Shown: one piece after another, positions 19,540 to 28,770 of the stretch | How the letters are laid out: each line of letters starts with the position of its first letter | Numbering within the stretch: position 1 is the first letter of the stretch | Assembly (NCBI GenBank): GCA_965221445.1 | Contig: CBDCSF010000013.1 | Span: forward strand, 992,001-1,056,000 | Reading direction: 5' to 3' | Origin: MPNP01 sp965221445 | GTDB lineage: Bacteria; Pseudomonadota; Alphaproteobacteria; Rhodobacterales; Rhodobacteraceae | DNA length: 64,000 nucleotides | The notes under the pieces: generated by a model | What the model was told of the DNA's origin: nothing | Databases searched by the model: none | The model's input: only the letters and a program-made list of their open reading frames with translations | Position numbers and translations under genes: made by a program

Positions 19540-20069
19540 TTATTATTCTCCTTGTCTTCTAATTCTATCATCGCCGATGCACCAAAATACTGGAAACACC
19601 ATTCAATTCTTGTACGTTCTCCCCAATAAAACAAATCACTTGCGAGCATTCCCACATTTACAGAGTTGTGCCTGACCAGAGCAAGACTTCTTCTGAGGGG
19701 TAGGATGAGTTCTCTTTGGTCTGTAGTTCTGATTAGGGTTTGAAATCTCTGTTCAGAAAGTGTTCTTGGTGCGTCCTTACTTGGTCGACAGCCGAACAAT
19801 TCAGCAAGTTTATTGCTTTTTATATTGCTTTCATTTACGTGTGAGATACCGATAGCTACAAGTGCTAGCTTATCAGAATTAACCCCTTTGAAACCCGCTA
19901 AATTCAACCTCTGTCCTAAATCGTGAACACTTTCAATAAGCAAGGCATCCATTGGTTCCATACATCTACGTAACCTAGCCCTGTTATGCCTTGCAAGACC
20001 ATCATCTCTACCTAAGGTAGCATACCACCATTTAACACAAACAGAGGCTACCGAATTTGGAGTGTCCAT
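19536..20069 (-). CDS. cse2: CRISPR Cascade small subunit Cse2
   Basis: Cse2 (CasB), 177 aa, is the alpha-helical small subunit present in two copies along the Cascade belly, helping to hold the displaced DNA strand. Segments recognised are WWYATLGRDDGLARHNRARL with following RRC, FQTLIRTTDQRELILPLRR, and LASDLFYWGERTRIEWCFQY near the C-terminus. It lies 3 bases after cse1 and overlaps cas7e. The sequence is less conserved than its neighbours, as usual for this family. Confidence 0.93.
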   Translation of the reverse strand: MDTPNSVASVCVKWWYATLGRDDGLARHNRARLRRCMEPMDALLIESVHDLGQRLNLAGFKGVNSDKLALVAIGISHVNESNIKSNKLAELFGCRPSKDAPRTLSEQRFQTLIRTTDQRELILPLRRSLALVRHNSVNVGMLASDLFYWGERTRIEWCFQYFGASAMIELEDKENNK

Positions 20070-20072
20070 TTA

Positions 20073-21566
20073 CTAACCTTCCTTCTCTCTAACCTCTAGA
20101 CCAAGTGTTTTCCAAATTTTCTTATGACTAGAAAACTTATCAACCAAAAATTTTCTTTGGTTTATAATCTTTTCTATATCCCGAAGGGACATTTCAGACA
20201 TAGAACTGCGAGTAAAATCATCAAACATTCTTAGTACGGTTTCTCTAAGAATTTTCAACCACTCTTCTTCAGGTGGAAATTTCTGTTTTTGATTGCCTAC
20301 TATTGAACTGATAACCCTTACGAATTCACTCTCAGTTTTCGAATAAAATTCATCTTTAACGCTATCAATCATTCCACCCTGGATATTCATAGATTTTTTT
20401 AAGGCACTTGCCAACGAAGAAGCAGAAATATTAGCACTTTCCACTAAATTACCTACTCGGGTTTCTTCAACTTCATTATCACTCCCAAATGTTGGGTATG
20501 CATGAACACAAAAATCTAATGGGGTCATATTGCTCATCGACCAACCCCCAACGAGCACCTCCGCATCTGATGGAGGACTTGAGGAATGATATCTGTGAAC
20601 TGTACCAGAAGCAATCTGATCTTCATTCGTAACCTGTTGAATAGTTAAACCTAGCCAGTTTTGATAACTAACCTTTCCTGGCTTAGGATGAGAGGGTAAT
20701 TGTTCTAATCCAGGTCTTCTCCTGTAATAGGGGGAAAGAAAATGGTTCCAATTCGCGTAATTCGTTCCATACTTTTTTTGGACACATCCAACTATTTTAT
20801 TTTCTTTCTCAATCAATCTCAATCTTCGGGGCATACCAAAAAACATCTCTGCCTTGTGTGAAATATCAGGGGTAACAATTTGATTTTTTTCTGAAGTTCT
20901 CGTTGGGCGGAGCCACGGCAGTGCTTCACTTGCTTTATTTGCAGGAAGTGGTTCACCATCGGGTACATTCAATAAAATAGTTCTCCAAAGATGGTACTTC
21001 TTTTTCTCAATCGGTTGTAAAATCGTCACCATCGGCCCACCACCCCGCATAGAGGTTCTATTTCCTGCTCCTCCTGCAGGAGCGAAAGCCTGTAAGGTAT
21101 AAAGTGCCATGGCAGCAAATGGCAACGAAAGTTCGTCATATCTATCCCTATGGACCATTAAATCCGAATTGTGTTTTCTTGTCTGTTGACCAGCAGAATC
21201 TATAAACAGCATTTCTGTTGACTTAATATTGCTCTCTTCAACTCCTAACTCAAATTGTTCCTGATCCTGAAGAAAACGAGGGCCATCTCCTGTTAATTCA
21301 AAAAATTCGGCAAAAGGTTCAAGAGACTTTTCTAAGCGTTCTTGATCAGGTTTTTTGTATCGTTCGTTCCAATCTCTTTCACTTCTGACTGGATCTGTTA
21401 AATAAACTAGACCAACCAAAAACTCCAAACAAGCTAAATTAAAATCTGGTCGGGGCCAGCAAAGTTGTTCAACATCCTCTTCGCAAATTTGGCTTGGTCG
21501 AATATTTTTTCTCTGATTATTCCAAATTACTGGAATCCACCGATCAGTTATTAAATTTAGGGACAT
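20073..21566 (-). CDS. cse1: CRISPR Cascade large subunit Cse1
   Basis: Cse1 (CasA), 497 aa, is the large subunit that reads the PAM and recruits Cas3. The N-terminus (SLNLITDRWIPVIWNNQRK) is the typical start. The segments LPFAAMALYTLQAFAPAGGA and NRTSMRGGGPMVTIL match the conserved core, and the C-terminal part is helical. It begins the Cascade gene cluster, 51 bases after the cas3 stop. The protein is complete. Confidence 0.95.
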   Translation of the reverse strand: MSLNLITDRWIPVIWNNQRKNIRPSQICEEDVEQLCWPRPDFNLACLEFLVGLVYLTDPVRSERDWNERYKKPDQERLEKSLEPFAEFFELTGDGPRFLQDQEQFELGVEESNIKSTEMLFIDSAGQQTRKHNSDLMVHRDRYDELSLPFAAMALYTLQAFAPAGGAGNRTSMRGGGPMVTILQPIEKKKYHLWRTILLNVPDGEPLPANKASEALPWLRPTRTSEKNQIVTPDISHKAEMFFGMPRRLRLIEKENKIVGCVQKKYGTNYANWNHFLSPYYRRRPGLEQLPSHPKPGKVSYQNWLGLTIQQVTNEDQIASGTVHRYHSSSPPSDAEVLVGGWSMSNMTPLDFCVHAYPTFGSDNEVEETRVGNLVESANISASSLASALKKSMNIQGGMIDSVKDEFYSKTESEFVRVISSIVGNQKQKFPPEEEWLKILRETVLRMFDDFTRSSMSEMSLRDIEKIINQRKFLVDKFSSHKKIWKTLGLEVREKEG

Positions 21567-21617
21567 TATGGTTCGATAAGTCGGGTTATTTTATTAATAC
21601 CAATTTTTTGATCAAGG

Positions 21618-24182
21618 CTATTCTAATGGATTCGTTTCAAATTCCAACCCAAGTTTTGAACTATATTTCAATCCATCACAAATGTATCCATCCTCTTCAA
21701 CTGGGCACAAAATGAAATGCTTTCTCTTTGCTTGAGACCATAGCTTTTTAACTTCGTGAATGTCATCTCTGGATTGATCTGGAAGGTTGTTTCTATAGTA
21801 ATTCAATCTCCGCTTAGAACAACTCACTTCCGAGAGTGCCCAAGCCCTAGCTTCAGAATTATCATTGCACCAAGGCAAGAGTCCAGATGATTCTCGTTTA
21901 GCCAAAACCAAAGTCGAAGTTTCTTCACCGAGGCGGGTAGGGAATTTTTCATCACTCCATACTTTATCCCCGGTACCCATCAAATAACCATCCATTACTA
22001 TAACAACATTATTTTGAGCTTGGGCAAATTCTGCCATGTGCTTACCTATATTTTCAAAATCACCTTTAATTAATGGTTGAGGAACTTCTAATGCCTGATC
22101 ACCATGAACAAAATTAATTATTTCTCGCAAATTATCAGGAGATTTTATTTCTCCCAAACTGAATAATATTTTTGCAGTACGCCATAAATCGCCAATGTCA
22201 TAAACCCAAGCTCCACCATCCAATACGTTATGCAACCACTGATCATCCCTAACCGATTCGGGGTCAGGTGATAAGACTGTCAAATTGGGTCCGGGGACTG
22301 GACGCAGTGTCTCAGGACGTATGTCCATATGGCGCCACAATCGACCTGCTCTTTGAATTAAAGCACCTATTGGTGCGAGATCCGAAATCATTACATCAAA
22401 ATCAAGGTCCAGTGATGCTTCAATGACTTGAGTGGCAATGACTATTTCTCTTGATCTATTTTTCCCTTTTCTACCAAATTGATTGATTAACCCTTCTTCA
22501 ATCTTCAACCGATCTCCCAAGGCAAATCTTGCATGTAACAATTTTGGGTCATAACCTTTGGATATAAATTCCTTTGTCGTTGAAATTGCTTCATCCACCG
22601 AATTCCTAATCCACACACAAGTGGCACCACTTTCAACGCCCTTAATTATTCGTGAGTCTGCATCTTTAGTATCAGTTGCGCGATCAACTATTATTGATCT
22701 ACAACTAGTTTCAACAGGCTCTACCGGCTGGGTCGACACTGATGAACCAACAAATGCTAGTCCTGGGTAATAGGAATAATCTAAATTTGTAGTTTTCATT
22801 CCCCTTCCCTTGCAATAGGCATCTGCATATGCCTGTCTCATGGGAATAGGTAAAGTTGCTGTCATGATAATGGCGGAACCTCCATTCATACCATGCATTC
22901 TCAGGAGTGTTTCCAGTTGTCTTTGCATATAGGGATCATAGGCATGTGCTTCATCAACAATCAGGATTCTGTTTGTCAAACCATACAATCTTAAGGTTGC
23001 AAATTTTGTTGGAAGGATACCAAAAAGAGCCTGGTCTATAGTTCCAACACCTACATGAGCCAATAAGGAACGGCGACGATCATCTGCCAACCATAATGTG
23101 CAATTTGCTTCGGCTGTAGTATCATTTTCAATTCCAACAAGATTCCTATAACCTTCGTGGAGGTGAGATCGACCATGTACAAGGGAGAGTGTTGGAACTT
23201 TAGAAAATATCCGTGAGATAATTTTCTTCATACGACTGAACATTGCATTTGCTGTTGCCATAGTCGGTAAAGCAAAATACAACCCATTAGCTTTTTTGTC
23301 CATGAGCATTCTATGAGCAAGGATTATTGCTGCCTCAGTTTTTCCCGAGCCAGTAGAATCCTCCATAAATGCCAAAAAAGGTTCATCTGGTAATGTTGCC
23401 GTTTCGACTGCCAGTTGCATAGGTCGCAAATTATTCAAACCAACCAGTTGTTTACCATTTTTTGAAATGTCAGCTAATACTGGATCAAGACCAGCTTTCT
23501 TTACAGCCTGCACTGCGCACTCATGAGACTTTTTCCAATATTTCTTTGGTTTAATTTGGTCTAATTGCGGTTTAAACCATTCTTCATTTGACCCGATCCA
23601 ATCTGCTGCTACAACAAGCCCTGATAAGACCCAGGAAATTTTTTTTGCTGTATCTTCATCTAAACCCTCCAACGAAGCATCTGGAAAGATCTCTAGTAAG
23701 CATCGCGTCCAATCTTTGGCAAATTCTATTCCCAAACCACCGATTGCATTTTTGCGTCTTCTTATTTCAAGCCGATTATTGTTTCTCTCTGGTCCACCAT
23801 GGTGTCCAGATACCGCTGCATAAAGAATTCCTAGAGAGTACTTATCACACTTAAAGGCTGGTTCAAGTATTTCATCATTCAAGCAGTGTTTTAATAGAAC
23901 ATCTGAAAGTTGCCAATGAAAGTAATTTACTGGGCAACCCTTAATCCTTTTAAGGAATTCATTTGAAATTTTCCCAACATCATGAAGGGCTATCAAAATC
24001 AAAAGGGCATTTCGTTCGGATTCTGTGGTACATTTGAATAAGTGATGTTCCTTTAATAATAGTTCTGCACAAGCAGCCACATCAAGCATATGCCAAATAG
24101 CCAGATGCCCGTTTGATTTTCCGGGCCATTCTTCAGCCCTTTTCATTATTCTTGAGGTTGAAATTTTAGGACGGTTATTCAT
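21618..24182 (-). CDS. cas3: CRISPR-associated helicase/nuclease Cas3
   Basis: An 854-aa Cas3 with both expected parts. The HD nuclease domain is at the N-terminus (His67-Asp68 in LIALHDVGKIS, and SGHHGG near residue 135). The SF2 helicase follows, with Walker A DSTGSGKTEAAI near residue 282, a DEAH box in ILIVDEAHAYDP near residue 412, SAIIMTATLP, and the C-terminal QRAGRLWRH motif near residue 615. Cas3 is recruited by Cascade to nick and degrade target DNA. It is the first gene of the cas cluster, so an operon promoter is likely in 24183-24303. No frameshift or missing motif was seen. Confidence 0.96.
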   Translation of the reverse strand: MNNRPKISTSRIMKRAEEWPGKSNGHLAIWHMLDVAACAELLLKEHHLFKCTTESERNALLILIALHDVGKISNEFLKRIKGCPVNYFHWQLSDVLLKHCLNDEILEPAFKCDKYSLGILYAAVSGHHGGPERNNNRLEIRRRKNAIGGLGIEFAKDWTRCLLEIFPDASLEGLDEDTAKKISWVLSGLVVAADWIGSNEEWFKPQLDQIKPKKYWKKSHECAVQAVKKAGLDPVLADISKNGKQLVGLNNLRPMQLAVETATLPDEPFLAFMEDSTGSGKTEAAIILAHRMLMDKKANGLYFALPTMATANAMFSRMKKIISRIFSKVPTLSLVHGRSHLHEGYRNLVGIENDTTAEANCTLWLADDRRRSLLAHVGVGTIDQALFGILPTKFATLRLYGLTNRILIVDEAHAYDPYMQRQLETLLRMHGMNGGSAIIMTATLPIPMRQAYADAYCKGRGMKTTNLDYSYYPGLAFVGSSVSTQPVEPVETSCRSIIVDRATDTKDADSRIIKGVESGATCVWIRNSVDEAISTTKEFISKGYDPKLLHARFALGDRLKIEEGLINQFGRKGKNRSREIVIATQVIEASLDLDFDVMISDLAPIGALIQRAGRLWRHMDIRPETLRPVPGPNLTVLSPDPESVRDDQWLHNVLDGGAWVYDIGDLWRTAKILFSLGEIKSPDNLREIINFVHGDQALEVPQPLIKGDFENIGKHMAEFAQAQNNVVIVMDGYLMGTGDKVWSDEKFPTRLGEETSTLVLAKRESSGLLPWCNDNSEARAWALSEVSCSKRRLNYYRNNLPDQSRDDIHEVKKLWSQAKRKHFILCPVEEDGYICDGLKYSSKLGLEFETNPLE

Positions 24183-24303
24183 AGAAATGATTTACCATTC
24201 TTCTTTATAACTAAGGGTATTCAAGCACCAAGGTAATGCTTTCAACTACAACTTTAGCTAATTTTCGAATTTTGCCTAACAAGTATTTCTTAAATGTATC
24301 AAA

Positions 24304-25488
24304 CTAGGTACGCTTGACAGCGGAAACCAGTTCCTCAATCAAGTCGTCGGTATTTTCCAATCCAACAGAAACTCTTACCAGACCATCAGAAATTCCCAAG
24401 CTACTACGCTGTTCCTCAGATAACCTCTGATGGGTAGTTGTAGCAGGATGGGTTACCAGGCTTTTGGCGTCACCAAAGTTATTGGAAATCCTCACAATCT
24501 CCAGATTATTCATGAACCTGAATGACGCTTCCTTACTTCCCTCAAATTCTAAGGCAAAGACAGTACCACCCTTTGACATCAATCCTTTGGCGAGGGGATA
24601 TTGTGGGTGACTGGGCAAATGTGGATAAATCACTTTCGAAAGTTTATCAAGCCCTTCCAATTCACGACAGATTTTCAGTGCTGAATTGGCTTGGTAGTTT
24701 GTTCGTAGTTCCAGGGTTTCAAGTCCCTTGATCATAATCCAAGCATTGAAAGGGCTAATTGCACCTCCCGTGTGCTTTAGATATGATTCAAACGGTCCCC
24801 GAATATATTCCTTTGATCCTATTACTATTCCACCAAGGGACCTGCCCTGGCCATCAATATGCTTGGTGGCTGAATAGACAACTATATCTGCACCAGATTC
24901 TCCGGCTCTTAAAAACTGAGGAGATGCCAGAGCGTTATCAGCAATTAGGATTGCTCCATACTTTTTAGCAAGTTTACTGACAAAGTCTAAATCAATGACC
25001 TCCAGGGTCGGATTGGAAACAGTTTCGATAAAAATAGCTTTGGTGTCTTCATTGACTTTACTTACCCATTGTTCACTATCGGTTCCATCAACGAATTCGA
25101 CCTTAACACCAAATCTTGGCAGAACATTTTCTAGAATGAAAAGACAGGAACCAAACAAGGCACGTGAGGAAACCACAGTGTCCCCGGCGGAAAGAGTTGA
25201 ACAAAGTGCACCATTTACTCCAGCCATACCAGAAGCAGTAGCAAATGCATCTTCATGCCCTTCAATCATCGCCATGCGGTTTTCAAATATCCGGACAGTT
25301 GGGTTGCCGTACCTAGAGTAAATAAACTCGTTTTCCCCAGCCTCAATAAACCGTTCTTCGGCTTGCTCTGGACTGTCGTAAACAAAACCTTGTGTCAGGT
25401 ATATTGCTTCAGATGTTTCACCAAACTGACTACGCATAGTACCACCATGAACAGCCATGGTTTGTTTCTTTAAGGATCTTTTCGTCAT
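24304..25488 (-). CDS. metZ: O-succinylhomoserine sulfhydrylase
   Basis: A 394-aa PLP enzyme of the Cys/Met metabolism family, closest in pattern to MetZ, which makes homocysteine directly from O-succinylhomoserine and sulfide. The PLP-binding lysine is Lys209 in VVYSATKHIDGQGRSLGG; YSRYGNPTVRIFENR lies near residues 57-71 and FIETVSNPTLEVID near 153. The SATKH(I)DGQGR form is typical of MetZ rather than MetB or MetC. It stands alone; the upstream 152 bases, shared with the divergent GST gene, were inspected for a SAM-II riboswitch and none was recognised. Confidence 0.9.
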   Translation of the reverse strand: MTKRSLKKQTMAVHGGTMRSQFGETSEAIYLTQGFVYDSPEQAEERFIEAGENEFIYSRYGNPTVRIFENRMAMIEGHEDAFATASGMAGVNGALCSTLSAGDTVVSSRALFGSCLFILENVLPRFGVKVEFVDGTDSEQWVSKVNEDTKAIFIETVSNPTLEVIDLDFVSKLAKKYGAILIADNALASPQFLRAGESGADIVVYSATKHIDGQGRSLGGIVIGSKEYIRGPFESYLKHTGGAISPFNAWIMIKGLETLELRTNYQANSALKICRELEGLDKLSKVIYPHLPSHPQYPLAKGLMSKGGTVFALEFEGSKEASFRFMNNLEIVRISNNFGDAKSLVTHPATTTHQRLSEEQRSSLGISDGLVRVSVGLENTDDLIEELVSAVKRT

Positions 25489-25640
25489 TGATATAATCGG
25501 GTTTGAATTCGTACTAAGGGAGATAATATAGTAGGTAAATAATTTATTTCATTTCCCATTAAACAAAATTCATTAATTATCCCGACTCTAGATACTTCTA
25601 TTTCAAAATCACTAATTCCTGATCAACATCCGAGGACTAA

Positions 25641-26342
25641 ATGACCAAAACCATTGAATTATTCTACTGGCCGACACCTAACGGGTGGAAAATCACTATT
25701 GCTTTGGAGGAGTTAGGTCTGCCATATAACGTTAATTTGATCAATATTGGACAGGGAGATCAGTTTGAACCGTCATTTCTTAAAATAGCTCCCAACAATA
25801 GAATGCCTGCGATTATTGATCCTGAAGGACCAGATGGTAAGGAAATTAGTATTTTCGAATCCGGTGCCATTCTACAATACCTCGGAAGAAAGCATAAGCG
25901 TTTTATTGGGAGTAACGAGAGGGAACGAGTCGAAATAGAGCAGTGGTTGATGTGGCAAATGGGTGGAGTTGGTCCTATGGCCGGACAAGCCCATCATTTT
26001 ATAAAATATGCCCCAACCATGGATCCACCCCAGGATTTGCCCTATCCGAAAACACGGTATAGAAATGAGGTTTGCCGTCTATATGGGGTACTAGACCGAC
26101 GACTCGCAGACCGTGAATATGTTGCCGGTGACTATTCAATAGCAGACATGGCCATTTGGCCTTGGGCATCCCTTTGGGAGGGTCAGGAGCAGGATATCTC
26201 TTCATTTCCCAACATGGCCAAATGGCTTGAAAGAGTTGGAGCACGTAAGGCAGTGATAGCCGGAAGAGCTGTAGCATCCGAGTTAAGGTCAAATATACAG
26301 GACGATAAAAAAGCCCAGAAGATTCTTTTCAAGCAGAAATAA
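25641..26342 (+). CDS. Glutathione S-transferase family protein (YfcG/YghU-like)
   Basis: A 233-aa soluble protein with an N-terminal thioredoxin-fold GST domain (residues 1-85) and a C-terminal helical domain. It opens KTIELFYWPTPNGWKITIAL and has NNRMPAIIDPEG with the cis-proline, then IFESGAILQYLGRK. The TPNGxK form near the N-terminus is typical of the Nu-class/YfcG-YghU group, which act as glutathione-dependent disulfide reductases, rather than of conjugating GSTs. The C-terminal YSIADMAIWPW is the conserved N-capping region. The gene is monocistronic and converges on yciB. Substrate unknown. Confidence 0.85.
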   Translation: MTKTIELFYWPTPNGWKITIALEELGLPYNVNLINIGQGDQFEPSFLKIAPNNRMPAIIDPEGPDGKEISIFESGAILQYLGRKHKRFIGSNERERVEIEQWLMWQMGGVGPMAGQAHHFIKYAPTMDPPQDLPYPKTRYRNEVCRLYGVLDRRLADREYVAGDYSIADMAIWPWASLWEGQEQDISSFPNMAKWLERVGARKAVIAGRAVASELRSNIQDDKKAQKILFKQK

Positions 26343-26398
26343 TCTACCTGAACAACCTAAAACATTTTCTGAATTGTTGGGTATATACTTCTTGTTTA

Positions 26399-27007
26399 CT
26401 AATCTTTTTCAAGCACTTCCATGTCAAGGTATTTTCTAAGAAAATACATCTGACTGCCAAAGAAGGCCAAACTCAAGCCTGTCAGGCCGAAAGTTTTAAA
26501 TGTTACCCACGCATCTGTCGACATAAAGCGCCAAATGCCCTCGTTGGCAACAGCTAGAAAAAGAAAAAACAACGTGGTTCTTTGAGTAAGTACTTGCCAC
26601 CCCTTATCATTCAGCGGCAAAGCCTGTCCCATTAATGACTGAAGGTAGGATTTTTTCTGAAGGAGCCCAAATCCCAATGTCAACGTAAACAGCAAATAGA
26701 TTATAGTTGGTTTCATTTTGATGAAGCGTTCATCGTTTAAAAAGACGGTTAATCCCCCAAAAACAATGACAAGCACCACAGTTACAATCTGCATTCTGGA
26801 AAGTTCGCCGGTCAGTTTCCAAAGTAAAAATGTACTACCAATAAGAATGGGTACAAATATAGCAGTAATCATTATGAAACCATCATACTCAGTGTTTCCG
26901 ATCAAAATGGATTCATCTCGCAATAAAAAGTACCCTACAAAAAAGAGGATTAAGGGGCCTATTTCCAAAATAGCCTTCAAACCTGAAATGTTTTTTTTCT
27001 CGGTCAT
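26399..27007 (-). CDS. yciB: Inner-membrane septation protein A (YciB/IspZ)
   Basis: A 202-aa membrane protein with about five or six hydrophobic segments. The family signatures are LEIGPLILFFVGYF at the N-terminus, PTIIYLLFTLTLGFGL, KSYLQSLMGQALPLNDKGWQ and VANEGIWRFMSTDAWVTFK near the C-terminus. YciB affects cell-envelope synthesis and septation in enterobacteria, with no enzymatic activity known. In many alphaproteobacteria it lies near ftsY; here the two are separated by an inserted toxin-antitoxin-like pair at 27241-28649. Confidence 0.92.
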   Translation of the reverse strand: MTEKKNISGLKAILEIGPLILFFVGYFLLRDESILIGNTEYDGFIMITAIFVPILIGSTFLLWKLTGELSRMQIVTVVLVIVFGGLTVFLNDERFIKMKPTIIYLLFTLTLGFGLLQKKSYLQSLMGQALPLNDKGWQVLTQRTTLFFLFLAVANEGIWRFMSTDAWVTFKTFGLTGLSLAFFGSQMYFLRKYLDMEVLEKD

Positions 27008-27240
27008 AACCTTTTCAAATCTAACTTTTGTAATTCTATTTCTTTGACTTCCAATCCTTCAATCCTAAGCCCTTGGCCAATCCTGTTAAGCTTAAACCAG
27101 ATGACTACACTTAGTGCTTAAACCCTTAAATAATAACTTCGTAAGGATTTAAAACCGCTAGGTTGGATTTCAAAACTGAACAACTTTCCTTAATTTGGTT
27201 AGGATCTCCTGTTTTGCCTTAACCAATATTGATCAAGCTA

Positions 27241-28452
27241 CTAATCCAATAGCTTACGATCAAGCTTACCCACGATATGTGACAAGAGCCGGTAGTTATG
27301 CCTCTCATGGCGAATTCGACCTGCAACAATGGCAGGATGAACTTCAGCTTCCCTTGCAAGAGACCTAACATTCTTTTCATTTGGACTTAGTTGTACGGGA
27401 TGGTTTTTCCAGATCCTGGCAGGTATCAAGGCTTCTGTTGCCCATTCATCGGCTTCACGTTCAAGTTTTCCACTATCCTCCTGATTCAACCCCCTAAGTT
27501 CATGGTCATCAATAAAGACCTCTCCATTTCCATCGGTTAAATGACATCCAAGGTGTGCGAGTTCGTGTAAAAGACAAAACCAAAAATTATCAAGTCGATC
27601 ATACCTGATGGTCATTCCAACCACTGGAACCTTATCGACAGTCCAAAGTGCTGCACCGTCCAAATAAGTCTTCGGTAAATGTTTTTCTGCTACTAGGGAG
27701 ATACCATGCTTTGCAAGTTTTTCTTTAGCTAACTTTGGACCGTTATCAAAGCGGCTTAACTTGGCCAAATCACGTAGAAACGCAGGAACGATGGTACCTT
27801 GCTTGTAGATTCCCTCAAGATTTGTTTGACGAGCTTTGCAAAGAATATAGATGCACCAGGCTAGCAAGGCATGTTCGTCGGTTTTTGTGTTTACACGCAT
27901 TCCATTACTCTGACGGAAAAGTGTCTTTGGAAGTGTCTTCCAACCACCTGCACGGTTGATAAGACCCCGTATGTTCTCCTCAATTTTTTCTTTTAAATCT
28001 GGTGTCTTTTTTATCCAACCTCTTCTTCCCATTTCATTGATTGGGAAACGGTCGAATTCAATCCCTGAAGGAATTTCAGATAGTTCCCCTCCCCCACTTA
28101 TTAATACATCTGCTGGAATGTTGAGATGTTCGTGTAAAGCACGGATCATCTTCAGGGTAAGTTCTCTTTTGCCATTTAATACTTCAGAAACTTTAGAACG
28201 ACTCCCGATCAACGGGATAAGGTCCCTCTGTGTCATACCAGACTGTTCCATTCGAAATTTAATCGCTCCAATGGGGGTAGGTTTGTCCATTGGGTAATGC
28301 TTATCTTCATAATGCTCAATAAGTGCTGCTAAAATTTCAAATTCATCTTCCTCTTCAGGTGTGAGATCCGAATCCATAAGCAATTCAATACGTCCAAGTG
28401 CATCAGTATGTTCCTGTTCAGTACGTATAGGTCTTATTCCATTTTGGGCCAT
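27241..28452 (-). CDS. HigA-type antitoxin fused to ImmA/IrrE metallopeptidase domain
   Basis: A 403-aa protein with two domains. Residues 60-117 form an XRE helix-turn-helix of the HigA type (IGAIKFRMEQSGMTQRDLIP, then SKVSEVLNGKRELTLKMIRAL). The C-terminal half carries an ImmA/IrrE zinc-peptidase motif, HELAH at residues 296-300 in FCLLHELAHLGCHLTDG, with EREADEWATE near 331 supplying a likely third ligand. The start is 2 bases after the stop of the HigB-like frame, and GAGGAG inside that frame's end is its ribosome site. Such fusions usually act as antitoxin plus repressor, sometimes with regulated proteolysis. It may survive as a lone regulator because its toxin partner looks truncated. 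Confidence 0.85.
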   Translation of the reverse strand: MAQNGIRPIRTEQEHTDALGRIELLMDSDLTPEEEDEFEILAALIEHYEDKHYPMDKPTPIGAIKFRMEQSGMTQRDLIPLIGSRSKVSEVLNGKRELTLKMIRALHEHLNIPADVLISGGGELSEIPSGIEFDRFPINEMGRRGWIKKTPDLKEKIEENIRGLINRAGGWKTLPKTLFRQSNGMRVNTKTDEHALLAWCIYILCKARQTNLEGIYKQGTIVPAFLRDLAKLSRFDNGPKLAKEKLAKHGISLVAEKHLPKTYLDGAALWTVDKVPVVGMTIRYDRLDNFWFCLLHELAHLGCHLTDGNGEVFIDDHELRGLNQEDSGKLEREADEWATEALIPARIWKNHPVQLSPNEKNVRSLAREAEVHPAIVAGRIRHERHNYRLLSHIVGKLDRKLLD

Positions 28453-28454
28453 TA

Positions 28455-28649
28455 CTAAATCTCCTCAGCGTTGATTTTATCATACTCCTTATGAGTTCCA
28501 ATAAACCGAATGTAGCCACTTCTCATTTTGTAATTAAATTCTACTATCAGTCTGTACTTGTTTCCACCAATGTTGAATACCACTCGATTATTTTTGAGAA
28601 TGCTTGCGTGATTGTATAATTCTCTTACGTCACTAGTATGATATTTCAA
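28455..28649 (-). pseudogene. HigB-type toxin, N-terminally truncated
   Basis: The 64-aa frame reads SILKNNRVVFNIGGNKYRLI followed by VEFNYKMRSGYIRFIGTHKEYDKI, the C-terminal two-thirds of HigB mRNA-interferase toxins of the PF09907 family, which are usually about 95-105 aa. Roughly 35-40 N-terminal residues are absent. The only start is a TTG at 28649 directly after an in-frame TAA, and no HigB-like N-terminus was found in other frames upstream. A perfect inverted repeat (28648-28684) overlaps this start. It is translationally adjacent to the HigA-ImmA gene. Most likely a toxin remnant; a short active variant cannot be excluded. Confidence 0.7.
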
Positions 28650-28684
28650 TTATAATTGTTCCCATTTTGGGAACAATTATAATT
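28648..28684. repeat. Perfect 17-bp inverted repeat at the HigB/HigA 5' end
   Basis: The arms AATTATAATTGTTCCCA and its exact complement TGGGAACAATTATAATT are separated by three T residues. It sits immediately upstream of, and reaches into, the truncated toxin frame, where HigA-type antitoxins normally bind their operator. It could be the autoregulatory operator or a strong hairpin in the transcript. There is no T-tract after it on the minus strand, so it is not a typical terminator. Confidence 0.75.
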
Positions 28685-28770
28685 TTACCAGAATATCTAA
28701 CATAGTGAACAATAGCAAATTCACTTGGACAGATGAAAAAAGGAGTGTCGTTTGAGTTAAGGAAAATTTC

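Noticed and set aside
21618..24182. Whether cas3 or other cas genes are broken
   Set aside because: HD, Walker A, DEAH and C-terminal helicase motifs are all present, and Cas1 active-site residues are intact, so the locus looks functional.
25489..25640. Possible SAM-II riboswitch upstream of metZ
   Set aside because: SAM-II elements often precede met genes in alphaproteobacteria, but the conserved pseudoknot segments were not recognised on the minus strand here.
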